A stretch of 64,000 nt of DNA from Clostridium fermenticellae (GTDB lineage Bacteria; Bacillota; Clostridia; Clostridiales; Clostridiaceae), in assembly GCF_003600355.1 (NCBI RefSeq), contig NZ_CP032416.1, positions 1,012,183 through 1,076,182 on the forward strand, written 5' to 3'. Each line of letters opens with the position of its first letter. The stretch's first letter is position 1. Below are positions 1 through 8,056 of this stretch, one piece after another. Both the position numbers and the translations under genes were made by a program. Under the pieces are notes generated by a model. It ran no database searches and had not been told where the DNA came from. It saw nothing but the letters and a program-made list of their open reading frames with translations.

Positions 1-1
1 A

Positions 2-700
2 GAGAGAGAAGAAATTAGTGATGGGAAGAAATACAAAGGATATATGTTAATTATACATGATCCTACAAGAGTTAAAGTTGGATATAGTAAAAAATTAGGT
101 CTTGAAGGGGAAATGACAAGCCAGATAGTAAAAGATAATAAAGCAGTTGCAGCAATAAATGCAGGAGGATTTATAGACAGTTCATCTGGAGATAGTAAGT
201 GGACAGGAACAGGCGGAAAGCCAGTTGGAATAATTATGAGTAATGGTAAAATTATGTATAATGATATTAATAATCCAGAGTCTAAGACAGATGTTGTTGC
301 AATTACCAGGAATGGAGTACTGCTAGTGGGATCTCATAGTCTAAATGAAATGATGTCACTTGGAGTTATTGATGCTATATCGTTTTCACCGGCTTTAGTT
401 GTGGATGGTAAGGGTACTATAAAATCAGGAGATGGTGGCTGGGGAATAGCTCCAAGAACAGCAATAGGTCAAAGAAAAGATGGCTCAATATTATTTCTGG
501 TTATAGATGGAAGACAAACAAGCAGCTTGGGAGCTACATTAAAAGATGTACAAAATATAATGCTGCAATATGATGCTATTAATGCTTCAAATTTGGATGG
601 AGGGTCTTCTTCAACTATGTATTATAAAGGAGAAATACTTAATAATCCATGTGACCCGCTAGGTGAAAGATCTGTTCCATCAGTCTTTTATGTTAAATAG
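2..700 (+). CDS. Phosphodiester glycosidase (NAGPA-like) domain protein, N-terminus outside window
   Basis: The reading frame is open to the left edge, so the true start lies upstream; an internal ATG at 44 is probably not the start because family-like sequence precedes it. The visible part carries the hallmarks of the NAGPA phosphodiester glycosidase family: NAGGF near the start of the domain, APRTAIGQ, DGRQ and LDGGSSSTMYY near the C-terminus. Clostridial members are usually exported and act on exopolysaccharide or wall-linked sugar phosphodiesters, but no signal peptide can be seen because the N-terminus is missing. It is followed 32 bases later by a membrane-anchored propeller-like protein on the same strand. 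The exact substrate is unknown. Confidence 0.8.
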   Translation, partial: EREEISDGKKYKGYMLIIHDPTRVKVGYSKKLGLEGEMTSQIVKDNKAVAAINAGGFIDSSSGDSKWTGTGGKPVGIIMSNGKIMYNDINNPESKTDVVAITRNGVLLVGSHSLNEMMSLGVIDAISFSPALVVDGKGTIKSGDGGWGIAPRTAIGQRKDGSILFLVIDGRQTSSLGATLKDVQNIMLQYDAINASNLDGGSSSTMYYKGEILNNPCDPLGERSVPSVFYVK

Positions 701-732
701 TAGCTGAAAATGTATATGAAGGAGAATTCAAT

Positions 733-1764
733 ATGAAAGTTTTAAAAAGGATTACACTGTGGGCTCTCATATCATTGATTTTGCAGTTTTCTGGATTTTT
801 TTATGCAGATAAGTATCTTCTAACCTCTGATACGTCTCCTGTAAAAACTAAAAAAATAGTCAGTAAAACCAATGAGAGTCAAGAAGCAAGTATTAATATA
901 CCTGATGATGCTGAGAATATAACAATGTCATATGATGGAAAATTTGTAGCGTACTACCATGATGATACTCTAAAGGTAGTGGATACTAAAACAGCTGATG
1001 AAAAGAATGTCGATTTTGGTGATGATGTTGAAATTTCGTACTATAAGTGGCTTCCGGATAGAAATAGAATGCTTATAGCGGAAAAATCAAATTCAAAATT
1101 TGCATCTAATTTCACTTTGGCATATTACGATGTTGATAAGGATATAAAAGAGGATGTAAAAGAATTAGATTGGTCGGATAAAAAGTCAGAGGTTGCAGAT
1201 ATACAAGCATCTCCACTCACCAACGTTATATACGTTAAAGTTGCAAATGGTGGAAAAAGAAGCAGTGTATATTGGATAAATATAATGAAAGAATTGAAAA
1301 AGGTGGATACAAAAGCTTATATGATAGGTAAAATAAACATAATACCACATGAAGATAAACTGGTATATGAAGATTTAACTTATCATAGGATATATGCAAC
1401 GGATCAGAATCAACCGATTGATATAAATGGTGTTGATGATCCAACACTTCTAGGAATAGACGATGATGACACCATATATATAGGTCAAGCTGATAAAGAT
1501 AATAATGTATCGAAGATATTTTATGGTAATATGAAAGAAGATACAAATACATTTACATCTGTAAGTTTAGATAGTTCAGTTGATAAAAACGATATATATG
1601 TTGATAGTTCAGGATATATATATGTAAATGATAATTTTAAAGGTATTGTAACAGAAATGAAAAATAGGAAACAATATAAATATCTAGGTACATTTGTACA
1701 GATATATGAAAATGGAATTGCATCTGTGAGTGATGGAAAATTAGTAAAGACTCCAATTAATTAA
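733..1764 (+). CDS. Membrane-anchored protein of unknown function, beta-propeller-like
   Basis: The start is an ATG after GGAG. One hydrophobic segment near residues 8-27 looks like an uncleaved signal anchor. A polar linker follows (about 30-55), then a long extracytoplasmic region rich in repeated beta-strand patterns with Asp-turns (MSYDGKFVAYYHDDTLKVVD and similar), as in TolB/WD-type propellers. I do not recognise a named family. It lies just behind the NAGPA-domain gene and 24 bases before an M50 protease on the same strand, so the three could be co-transcribed. A cell-surface role is an inference from topology only. Confidence 0.6.
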   Translation: MKVLKRITLWALISLILQFSGFFYADKYLLTSDTSPVKTKKIVSKTNESQEASINIPDDAENITMSYDGKFVAYYHDDTLKVVDTKTADEKNVDFGDDVEISYYKWLPDRNRMLIAEKSNSKFASNFTLAYYDVDKDIKEDVKELDWSDKKSEVADIQASPLTNVIYVKVANGGKRSSVYWINIMKELKKVDTKAYMIGKINIIPHEDKLVYEDLTYHRIYATDQNQPIDINGVDDPTLLGIDDDDTIYIGQADKDNNVSKIFYGNMKEDTNTFTSVSLDSSVDKNDIYVDSSGYIYVNDNFKGIVTEMKNRKQYKYLGTFVQIYENGIASVSDGKLVKTPIN

Positions 1765-1788
1765 ACATTTAAGAAGGGATGATTTTTA

Positions 1789-2433
1789 TTGAACAATTGG
1801 TTACTACAAAAAATACTTATAGTACCTGCAGTACTTATAGGACTTACTGTTCATGAATATGCACATGCTGTAGTTGCAGATAGATTAGGTGATAAAACTC
1901 CTAAGTTTCAAGGAAGACTTACGCTAAACCCATTTGTGCATGTAGATATAATAGGTTTTTTAATGATTATACTTATAGGTTTTGGTTGGGCTAAGCCTAT
2001 AGAAACTAATCCAAATGCATTAAAAAATAGATATAAAGATGATTTGAAGGTTTCTTTTGCAGGACCCTTTGCCAACTTAATACTAGCCTTTATAGGGGCT
2101 TTATGTGTTGGAATTATAATTAAATTTGGATCAATTTCACTTGGGAATGTTCCAATATTATATAGCATTATTATGAGTATATTTTATTCTATTGTGAGTA
2201 TTAACTGTATGTTGTTTGTATTTAATCTCATACCAATACCTGGTTTAGATGGTTTTCATATTTTAAGAGATTTGTTTCCGTCAATATACTTTAGAATTTC
2301 AGATTCTCTATATAGATATCAGCTTATAATACTCATAATTTTTGTAGCTACACCTCTTGCCAATTATATAGTCGGAGTACCATCGTCACTTTTATATGGC
2401 ATGTTTATGAAAATAGTCAATTTAATGATGTAG
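1789..2433 (+). CDS. Site-2 protease family (M50) integral membrane metalloprotease
   Basis: The start is TTG at 1789 after AAGAAGGGATG. The protein is 214 residues, short and nearly all membrane-spanning, as in the compact YwhC-type branch of M50. HEYAH at about residues 23-27 is the HExxH zinc motif in the first helix, and NLIPIPGLDGFHIL near residue 145 is the second conserved motif, supplying the Asp ligand. These proteases cut membrane proteins within the bilayer. This one has no PDZ domain, so it is not the RseP/RasP type. Its substrate cannot be told from the context. Confidence 0.85.
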   Translation: MNNWLLQKILIVPAVLIGLTVHEYAHAVVADRLGDKTPKFQGRLTLNPFVHVDIIGFLMIILIGFGWAKPIETNPNALKNRYKDDLKVSFAGPFANLILAFIGALCVGIIIKFGSISLGNVPILYSIIMSIFYSIVSINCMLFVFNLIPIPGLDGFHILRDLFPSIYFRISDSLYRYQLIILIIFVATPLANYIVGVPSSLLYGMFMKIVNLMM

Positions 2434-2472
2434 TATGATATAACCCAAATAGTGAAGGAGAATGTTCTAAAT

Positions 2473-3117
2473 ATGAGACTTAGAAAGAAATGGTGGGCCA
2501 GACCTGAAATGGAAGCTAGTCATCTGACGATTATAGATCCAATTAAAAATAAAGGTGTGTGGCATGAAGAATTTAAAAACAATAATGATATTTATCTTGA
2601 ACTTGGATGTGGAAGAGGAGGTTTCTTGACATCTAATGCGGTAAATAATAAAGATATAAACTATATAGGAATTGATTTAAAAGACGGGGTTTTGGTATAT
2701 GCACTTAGAAAGCTTGAAGAATCTAAACTTGAAAATGCAAGGATAATTCCCATGAATATAAATAACATTCAAGATGTTTTTGGAAAAAATGAAATTAGTA
2801 GAATATACATAAATTTTTGCAATCCATGGCCCAAGAGAAGACATAAAAATAGAAGACTTACTCATACATGTTTTTTAAACAAGTATAAAAATTTTTTAAG
2901 ACTTTCCGGAGAGATCTGGTTTAAAACGGATAATAGAGAACTTTTTGATGAATCTATAGAATATTTTAAAGATAATTATTTTAGTATAAAATATTTAACG
3001 TATGATCTTCATGACTGTGGATTTACTAAAAATGTAGTTACAGAATATGAAGAAAAGTTTACGAATCTCGGTATGAAAACAATGTTTTTAATAGCAAGAA
3101 TGAATGTAATTAGTTGA
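2473..3117 (+). CDS. trmB: tRNA (guanine-N7-)-methyltransferase
   Basis: This SAM-dependent enzyme makes m7G46 in tRNA. The SAM-binding stretch ELGCGRGGF is followed by IGIDLK and [15 protein letters not shown], the family signature. In many homologues that signature reads SDPWPK, so the Asp is Asn here. I chose ATG 2473 because AAGGAG at 2455-2460 would sit inside the coding region if the GTG at 2452 were used, and because the mature [12 protein letters not shown] start matches the family. The length of 214 residues is normal. The gene ends just before a short hairpin repeat shared with the convergent cardiolipin synthase gene. Confidence 0.92.
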   Translation: MRLRKKWWARPEMEASHLTIIDPIKNKGVWHEEFKNNNDIYLELGCGRGGFLTSNAVNNKDINYIGIDLKDGVLVYALRKLEESKLENARIIPMNINNIQDVFGKNEISRIYINFCNPWPKRRHKNRRLTHTCFLNKYKNFLRLSGEIWFKTDNRELFDESIEYFKDNYFSIKYLTYDLHDCGFTKNVVTEYEEKFTNLGMKTMFLIARMNVIS

Positions 3118-3156
3118 TTTATAAACCTCATGATTTCACAGCTTTTAAATTATCTA

Positions 3157-3216
3157 TATAGGGTTTGTAAATTCCAAGCTTAAGTTATATGTAAGCTTTC
3201 ATTTACAAACCCTATA
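3157..3216. repeat. Short family-A hairpin repeat between convergent genes
   Basis: TATAGGGTTTGTAA at the left and TTTACAAACCCTATA at the right are inverted copies around a short AAGCTTAAGTTATATGTAAGCTT interior. The same ends bound the full-length family-A elements elsewhere in this window (for example 46276-46536 and 57554-57812), so this is an internally deleted copy. It sits between trmB and the convergent cls and overlaps the cls stop codon, so it probably works as a shared terminator. Confidence 0.8.
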
Positions 3217-4753
3217 CTAAGGGAGCAAACATTCTTAAAATAGACTCTATGATTTTTTTTATAAGATTCCTATTTTTCCAAACATTTTCTTGTATTTCAT
3301 TAGATGTTTCTATAGTATTCATAAGATCCTTATAAATATCTTTTATTGCAGGAACACCATACATGTAAGTTGCACATTCAAAATGAAGAAATAGACTCCT
3401 ATAATCCATATTTATTGTTCCAACAATTGCACATTCATTATCTGATAAGAATACTTTCCCGTGAATAAAACCGGGCGTATATTCATATATTTTTACGCCT
3501 GCTTCAAGCAGTTTGTCATAATGAGACCTGGTAAGAATTTGTATGATTTTTTTATCAGGTATAGATGGAGTTATTATTCTTACATCAACACCCTTTTTTG
3601 CAGCTAAGCATAAAGCCAGTATGATTTCGTGACCTATTACTAGGTATGGAGTAGTTATATAAATGTAGTCTTTAGCACTATTTATAATATTAATATATAT
3701 ATCTTCAGCAATTTCGTCTTGTTTAACTGGGCCACTGTAATAAGGAATAACAATACCATTATTAGTATTTTTCGCAGTATTATCAGCTATAAATTTGTAT
3801 TTTTTAAAATCTTCCCTTTTTTTTATTATTGACTGCCACATTTTCAGGAACATGATTGTAAAGCTATAAACTGCCTGACCATGTAAACAAATAGACATAT
3901 CTTTCCAGTACCCATATTTTTTATAGAGGTTTATGTACTCATCCCCTATATTTATGCCACCATTAAATGCTATTCGTCCATCAATTATTGTTATTTTTCT
4001 ATGATCCCTATAATTTAGCATAAAATTTAGCATTATCTTAAATGGATTAAAAATTTTAAGTTTTATATTATGAGCTTTGGCAGATTTTTTTAAGTTTTTT
4101 GGGAAGACAAATAAAGATCCTATATAATCAACTAGAATTCTTACTTCTACACCACTATCGGCCTTTTTCTTTAAGATTTCAAAGATATTATTCCACATTT
4201 GGCCGTCTGAGATTATAAAGTATTCTAAAAAAATAAATTTTTTAGCTTTTTTTAGTTCTACAATAAGTTTTTTATACATCTCTTCACCAGATGGAAAGTA
4301 ATCAACTTTTGTATTTGAATATGTTATGCAATTACTAATATTTTTGATAAGTCTTGTTTCATTATATCTAACTTTATTTTTTTTCTTCAAATCAGATAGA
4401 GTTTGTTGATTTTCATCGATAAGTACACTTTTATCCATTTTCAGTTTATTAATTCTTCTAAAATTATGGTTTATACCGATTCTAGATAAAATATAAATAA
4501 GGACACCTATGACAGGTATTAAAAGAATTAAAAGTATCCAGCTGATTTTATAAGATGCATTTTTATCTTTATAATTTAAATGTATTACAGATATGAGATT
4601 TATAATTTCAAATAGTGCAAAATAGTATATATAAAACTTGTGAATAGTACCATAGATTAATGCTATGAATACAAGTTGAAAAATTATTACAAGTATTAAG
4701 AATGAAAGTTTTAAAATTGAAGTAAATATTCTTCTCTCAGCCAATTTAAGCAC
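3212..4753 (-). CDS. cls: Cardiolipin synthase (phospholipase D superfamily)
   Basis: The enzyme condenses two phosphatidylglycerol molecules to cardiolipin and glycerol at the membrane. Two N-terminal hydrophobic segments (about residues 12-32 and 38-58, with a third near 70-90) are followed by two HKD motifs: HRKITIIDG at about residue 253 and HGKVFLSD at about 433, each followed by a Gly-Gly or Gly-Thr-x-Asn stretch (FNGGINIGDEY, VGTINMDYRS). The 513-residue length fits the family. A second cls-like gene lies at 35704-37128. The last codons and stop lie inside the repeat at 3157-3216. Confidence 0.92.
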   Translation of the reverse strand: MLKLAERRIFTSILKLSFLILVIIFQLVFIALIYGTIHKFYIYYFALFEIINLISVIHLNYKDKNASYKISWILLILLIPVIGVLIYILSRIGINHNFRRINKLKMDKSVLIDENQQTLSDLKKKNKVRYNETRLIKNISNCITYSNTKVDYFPSGEEMYKKLIVELKKAKKFIFLEYFIISDGQMWNNIFEILKKKADSGVEVRILVDYIGSLFVFPKNLKKSAKAHNIKLKIFNPFKIMLNFMLNYRDHRKITIIDGRIAFNGGINIGDEYINLYKKYGYWKDMSICLHGQAVYSFTIMFLKMWQSIIKKREDFKKYKFIADNTAKNTNNGIVIPYYSGPVKQDEIAEDIYINIINSAKDYIYITTPYLVIGHEIILALCLAAKKGVDVRIITPSIPDKKIIQILTRSHYDKLLEAGVKIYEYTPGFIHGKVFLSDNECAIVGTINMDYRSLFLHFECATYMYGVPAIKDIYKDLMNTIETSNEIQENVWKNRNLIKKIIESILRMFAPLV

Positions 4754-4806
4754 CTACTTTGAATTATTATCTTTATTATAGTATAGTTTATAATATATAA
4801 AAAGTG

Positions 4807-5193
4807 TTAAGATTTTCTTTTAAATGTAGTGCCGCATACACTACATGTTATTGTTATTTTCCCTTTATGTTTTGGAACTCTTAGTTTTTGGGAACAATTT
4901 GGGCATTTAAATATTTTATAATATCTTTGTTCGTTCATAGAAGTTGTAAGTTTTTTAAAAAAATTGGAGATGGGTGCTATAAAATTTTCATATGATTGTA
5001 ATTCATTATATCTTTTATATCTATTTTTTGAGAGGCATCTCCATGTACTATATATAAAAAAAACAAAGCCTAATGTACTTGTGTATCTAAAAAGCGATAG
5101 AATACATCCGGCAATATAAAGATGAATTGAAAGTTTATCTATTCCATAACTATTTCTAAAATAGTAGGAAATTCTATTTAAAAAATTTTTCAA
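4807..5193 (-). CDS. Small membrane protein with C-terminal zinc ribbon, unknown function
   Basis: This 128-residue protein starts at TTG 5193 behind GAGGAG. A hydrophobic region at about residues 25-50 is probably one or two membrane segments. The C-terminus carries CPNC and CSVC about 20 residues apart, which is a zinc-ribbon arrangement (KCPNCSQKLRVPKHKGKITITCSVCG region). Similar clostridial proteins are annotated only as zinc-ribbon or hypothetical. It is on the same strand as cls and directly upstream of it, 53 bases away, so it may be co-transcribed with it. Confidence 0.65.
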   Translation of the reverse strand: MKNFLNRISYYFRNSYGIDKLSIHLYIAGCILSLFRYTSTLGFVFFIYSTWRCLSKNRYKRYNELQSYENFIAPISNFFKKLTTSMNEQRYYKIFKCPNCSQKLRVPKHKGKITITCSVCGTTFKRKS

Positions 5194-5424
5194 AATGATC
5201 AGCTCCTCAGATTTATACTATATAGTTTATAAGATAATATGATGTATTTTATACAATTATATAGTATAATTCAAAGTTTTTCAGTAGCAGAGAACAGTAA
5301 TTAACAAATTATTTATAATTAAAAAAATAAATCGAATAAACATAAATTACTGGTTAATTTAATTAAAGTGTTTTGATTTATGAGGTTAAAGTTCATTTTT
5401 ATGACTATAATTAGTATGTAAATT

Positions 5425-5443
5425 GTTTTTTACGTGATATAAT
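5425..5443 (+). promoter_or_regulatory. Candidate extended -10 promoter in the 5194-5518 divergent gap
   Basis: TATAAT at 5438-5443 is preceded by TG one base upstream, which makes an extended -10 element. It lies about 75 bases before the SDR start. No good -35 is visible at the right distance. The rest of the 325-base gap is AT-rich and I see no gene or convincing repeat in it. Confidence 0.4.
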
Positions 5444-5518
5444 TATAAATATAGAATAGAAAATGTAATTATATTTAATGAAATTGCCTTATTTTATACT
5501 AAAGGAGTGGAAACTTAA

Positions 5519-6262
5519 TTGGATAATTTGATTGGAAAAGTGGCTGTAGTTACAGGTGCTTCTCGGGGAATAGGCAGAGCCACAGCTATTGCATTAGCTA
5601 AAAATGGGGCTTCAGTCTTAGTAAATTATAGAGAGAATGAAGAAGCAGCAGAGGAAACTTTAAAAAGTATAAAGGAAATAGGGGCTTATGGAATTATATT
5701 TAAGGCGGATGTGAGTGATTTTAAAGAAAGCGAAAAATTAATAAAACAAGCTGTTGATAAATTTGGTAAGATAGATATATTAGTTAATAATGCTGGTATT
5801 TCGAATGTCGGATTGTTTATTGATATGAATGAAACTGATTGGAATAAAATGATCGATATAAATCTTAAAGGAACTATAAATTGTTCGCACAATGCTATTA
5901 AGTACATGATTCCTAAGAAAAGTGGTTCTATAATAAATATATCTTCAATGTGGGGAGATATTGGAGCTTCTTGTGAAGTGATTTATTCTTCAACTAAGGG
6001 TGCTATTAATTTATTTACAAAGTCCCTGGCAAAGGAGCTGGCACCATCAAATATAAGAATAAATGCAGTTGCACCAGGTGTTATAGACACTGATATGAAT
6101 AAGTGGTTATCTGAAGATGAAAAACATGAATTAGAAGAAGAAATACCTGTTGGAAAGTTTGGCACAGTAAACGATATTGCTAATACTGTGTTATTTTTAA
6201 GCAAAAATAGTTCTAAGTATATAACAGGTCAAATAATAAGAGTAGATGGTGGAATATCTTAA
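5519..6262 (+). CDS. Short-chain dehydrogenase/reductase, 3-oxoacyl-ACP reductase-like
   Basis: The start is TTG at 5519 after AAAGGAG. The cofactor motif TGASRGIG is at about residues 13-20, NNAG at about 88-91, the catalytic Ser in NISSMWG, and the YxxxK pair in YSSTKGA. AVAPGVIDTDM and ITGQIIRVDGG complete the classical SDR pattern of FabG-like enzymes. The length of 247 residues is typical. The gene stands apart from any fatty-acid operon, so it is more likely a FabG-like paralogue with an unknown carbonyl substrate than the essential FabG. NADPH use is likely but not proven. Confidence 0.8.
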   Translation: MDNLIGKVAVVTGASRGIGRATAIALAKNGASVLVNYRENEEAAEETLKSIKEIGAYGIIFKADVSDFKESEKLIKQAVDKFGKIDILVNNAGISNVGLFIDMNETDWNKMIDINLKGTINCSHNAIKYMIPKKSGSIINISSMWGDIGASCEVIYSSTKGAINLFTKSLAKELAPSNIRINAVAPGVIDTDMNKWLSEDEKHELEEEIPVGKFGTVNDIANTVLFLSKNSSKYITGQIIRVDGGIS

Positions 6263-6317
6263 AATATGCTTATAAATAAATTGATATCTATAAATGTATA
6301 ATGAAAGTGGTAATGTT

Positions 6318-7145
6318 ATGAAAAAAATTATTGTATTGGATGATATGGCCTATATAAGGTACAGGGTAAGATTAATATTGAAAGATCAGGATATAGATGT
6401 ATATGAATCATATTCTTCTTATGACCTTTTTAATCAACTTTCGGATAAAGGAGATGAGATAGGTTTAATAATTTTAGAAATCGGTCTCAGCAATGAGGAC
6501 GGCTTTGAAGTGTTAAAGAAGATAAGGGCAAAAGATTATAAAATACCAATTATGATACTAACTAAACTTAGTACAAGAAATGACTTCATAAAATGTATAA
6601 AAGAAGGTGCTTCTGAGTATATTTTAAAACCGTTTGACAGTAAAATTCTAGCAAATAGAGTAAAAAGGCTAATTAGAGATGAGAAGACTGAATCTGGCTA
6701 TGAGGAAATAATTTATCTTAATTTTCAAGAGTATCTATCAAAACAAATAGATATAGCAAGAGAAGATAGAAAAAATCTATCTGTTTTTATGATGAATTTG
6801 ACAAAAATAGAGACCATTAGAGTGAAAAATGAAAAAATAGATTTTAATGAAAAATATTTCTTTTTATTGGATTCTCTGTATAAAGAATTAAAAGGAATAT
6901 TTAAAAACCTAGGCTTGTTTGAAAAATACGGATTTTCAGCTTTTGTCGGTGTTTTACCAGATTGTGATAAAAATAAAATGATGCTTCTAAAGAAAAATGT
7001 GATTGAAAAATATAATATTCTTAAGAAGGCTGAAAACAGATATAAGAATTATGACCTTAATGTTGTGTTTGCAGTGTATCCTGAAGATGGTAATAAAAAA
7101 CAAAATTTATTGGATAAAATTACAATGAAATTGAACAAACTATAG
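6318..7145 (+). CDS. Degenerate response regulator: receiver domain plus GGDEF-like remnant
   Basis: I chose ATG 6318 because its product starts MKKIIVLDD, as receivers do; an in-frame ATG at 6294 would add eight residues. The receiver (residues 1-120) keeps the acidic pair D8-D9, the Thr of ILTK and the Lys of LKPF, but the phospho-acceptor Asp is Glu54 (LIILEIGL). The second half resembles a diguanylate cyclase fold: FQEYLSKQIDIA, then EKYGFSAFVGVLPD where GGDEF should be, then VYPEDG near the end. Both signature sites are therefore altered. A role as a constitutively active or phosphorylation-independent adaptor is inferred. Confidence 0.7.
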   Translation: MKKIIVLDDMAYIRYRVRLILKDQDIDVYESYSSYDLFNQLSDKGDEIGLIILEIGLSNEDGFEVLKKIRAKDYKIPIMILTKLSTRNDFIKCIKEGASEYILKPFDSKILANRVKRLIRDEKTESGYEEIIYLNFQEYLSKQIDIAREDRKNLSVFMMNLTKIETIRVKNEKIDFNEKYFFLLDSLYKELKGIFKNLGLFEKYGFSAFVGVLPDCDKNKMMLLKKNVIEKYNILKKAENRYKNYDLNVVFAVYPEDGNKKQNLLDKITMKLNKL

Positions 7146-7180
7146 TATTATAATATATAATATTGAAGGGAGGATATGGT

Positions 7181-7537
7181 TTGTTATATTCACTTGTATT
7201 TGGACTTGTGACCTTAGGGTATGGAATTATACCTAAAATAGTAAGACCAAAAGAAATTAATTCATGGTATGGATACCGTACTGATTTTTCAACTAAAAAT
7301 CAGGACGTATGGGATGAAGGAAATAGATATTCGTCAAATCAATACATTATAGCCGGTATAATCCTACTTGTAATTGGAAGAATATCATATGCTGTAATCG
7401 GAAATAAAGGTTTTTGGGCTCCTTTAATTGCATTTGTTCCTGTTCTTATGTGTACGGTTTTTACAACTGAAAAACATCTGAAAAGTATGTTTGATGATGA
7501 TGGTGTATTAATAAAGAAGACGAAAGACAAAAAGTAG
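7181..7537 (+). CDS. SdpI/YhfL-family membrane protein
   Basis: I chose TTG 7181 because AAGGGAGG at 7166-7173 sits eight bases upstream; an in-frame TTG at 7163 would bury that site. The product is 118 residues with three or four hydrophobic segments and the family stretch INSWYGYRTDFS followed by a Trp and an Asn-rich turn. SdpI proteins give immunity to the SDP cannibalism toxin in Bacillus, but many homologues have no known toxin partner. A larger DUF1648 protein of the same superfamily follows at 8046. Confidence 0.7.
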   Translation: MLYSLVFGLVTLGYGIIPKIVRPKEINSWYGYRTDFSTKNQDVWDEGNRYSSNQYIIAGIILLVIGRISYAVIGNKGFWAPLIAFVPVLMCTVFTTEKHLKSMFDDDGVLIKKTKDKK

Positions 7538-7539
7538 TG

Positions 7540-7593
7540 AAAGCTATGATTTGAAGATATTAGTGAAGTAAATCTCAGATCATAGCTTTTTTT
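7540..7593 (+). terminator. Rho-independent terminator
   Basis: AAAGCTATGAT at 7540-7550 pairs with ATCATAGCTTT at 7579-7589, with a T-run after it. It ends the SdpI-like gene. Confidence 0.8.
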
Positions 7594-7594
7594 A

Positions 7595-7641
7595 TTGACA
7601 TTGTGATATACTTGTTATAGTATATGTATAACAAGTATATC
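7595..7641 (+). promoter_or_regulatory. Promoter with a 15-bp-arm operator for the YtrA-type repressor
   Basis: TTGACA at 7595-7600 is a consensus -35. A perfect inverted repeat, GATATACTTGTTATA (7605-7619) and TATAACAAGTATATC (7627-7641), with a seven-base centre, covers the -10 region and probable start site. It is 20 bases before the repressor gene, so autoregulation is the natural reading. Confidence 0.75.
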
Positions 7642-7660
7642 ATATGGAGATGATAAAAAA

Positions 7661-8056
7661 ATGTTGATGAGATTGGATTTCGAATCTGATACACCTATTT
7701 ATATACAACTTAAAAGAGAAATAATATATGGTATTGCTACAGGACAATTAAAAGAAGGTGATAGTTTACCATCTGTAAGACATATGGCAGAAGATATAGG
7801 TGTAAATATGCATACTGTAAACAAGACATATAATTTACTTAAGGCGGATGGTTTTGTAACTATTGACAGAAGAAAAGGTGCCATAATAAGTAATATTTCT
7901 AAAAAACCTTCCTTAGACTATATTGAAAATTTAAAGCAGGACATGAAATATACAATAGCAGAGGCGGTCTGCAAAGGAATAGATAAAGAAGATTTTCTAA
8001 AAGAATGTAATGAATTATTTAAAATATATTTAGGAGGTGTAAAATATGAAAAGTGA
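7661..8056 (+). CDS. GntR-family transcriptional regulator, YtrA subfamily
   Basis: The winged-helix GntR domain fills residues 5-75 (PIYIQLKREI, LPSVRHMAEDIGVNMHTVNK, ADGFVTIDRRKG). Only about 50 residues follow, which is the short C-terminus typical of YtrA-type regulators and lacks an effector domain of the FCD or UTRA kind. Such repressors usually control a membrane-protein or ABC operon they head. Here the next gene overlaps by 11 bases and encodes a DUF1648 membrane protein. The palindrome at 7605-7641 is the probable operator. Confidence 0.88.
   Translation: MLMRLDFESDTPIYIQLKREIIYGIATGQLKEGDSLPSVRHMAEDIGVNMHTVNKTYNLLKADGFVTIDRRKGAIISNISKKPSLDYIENLKQDMKYTIAEAVCKGIDKEDFLKECNELFKIYLGGVKYEK

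Noticed and set aside
7163-7537. Longer start at TTG 7163 for the SdpI-like gene
   Set aside because: It would place the strong AAGGGAGG site inside the coding region; TTG 7181 fits better.
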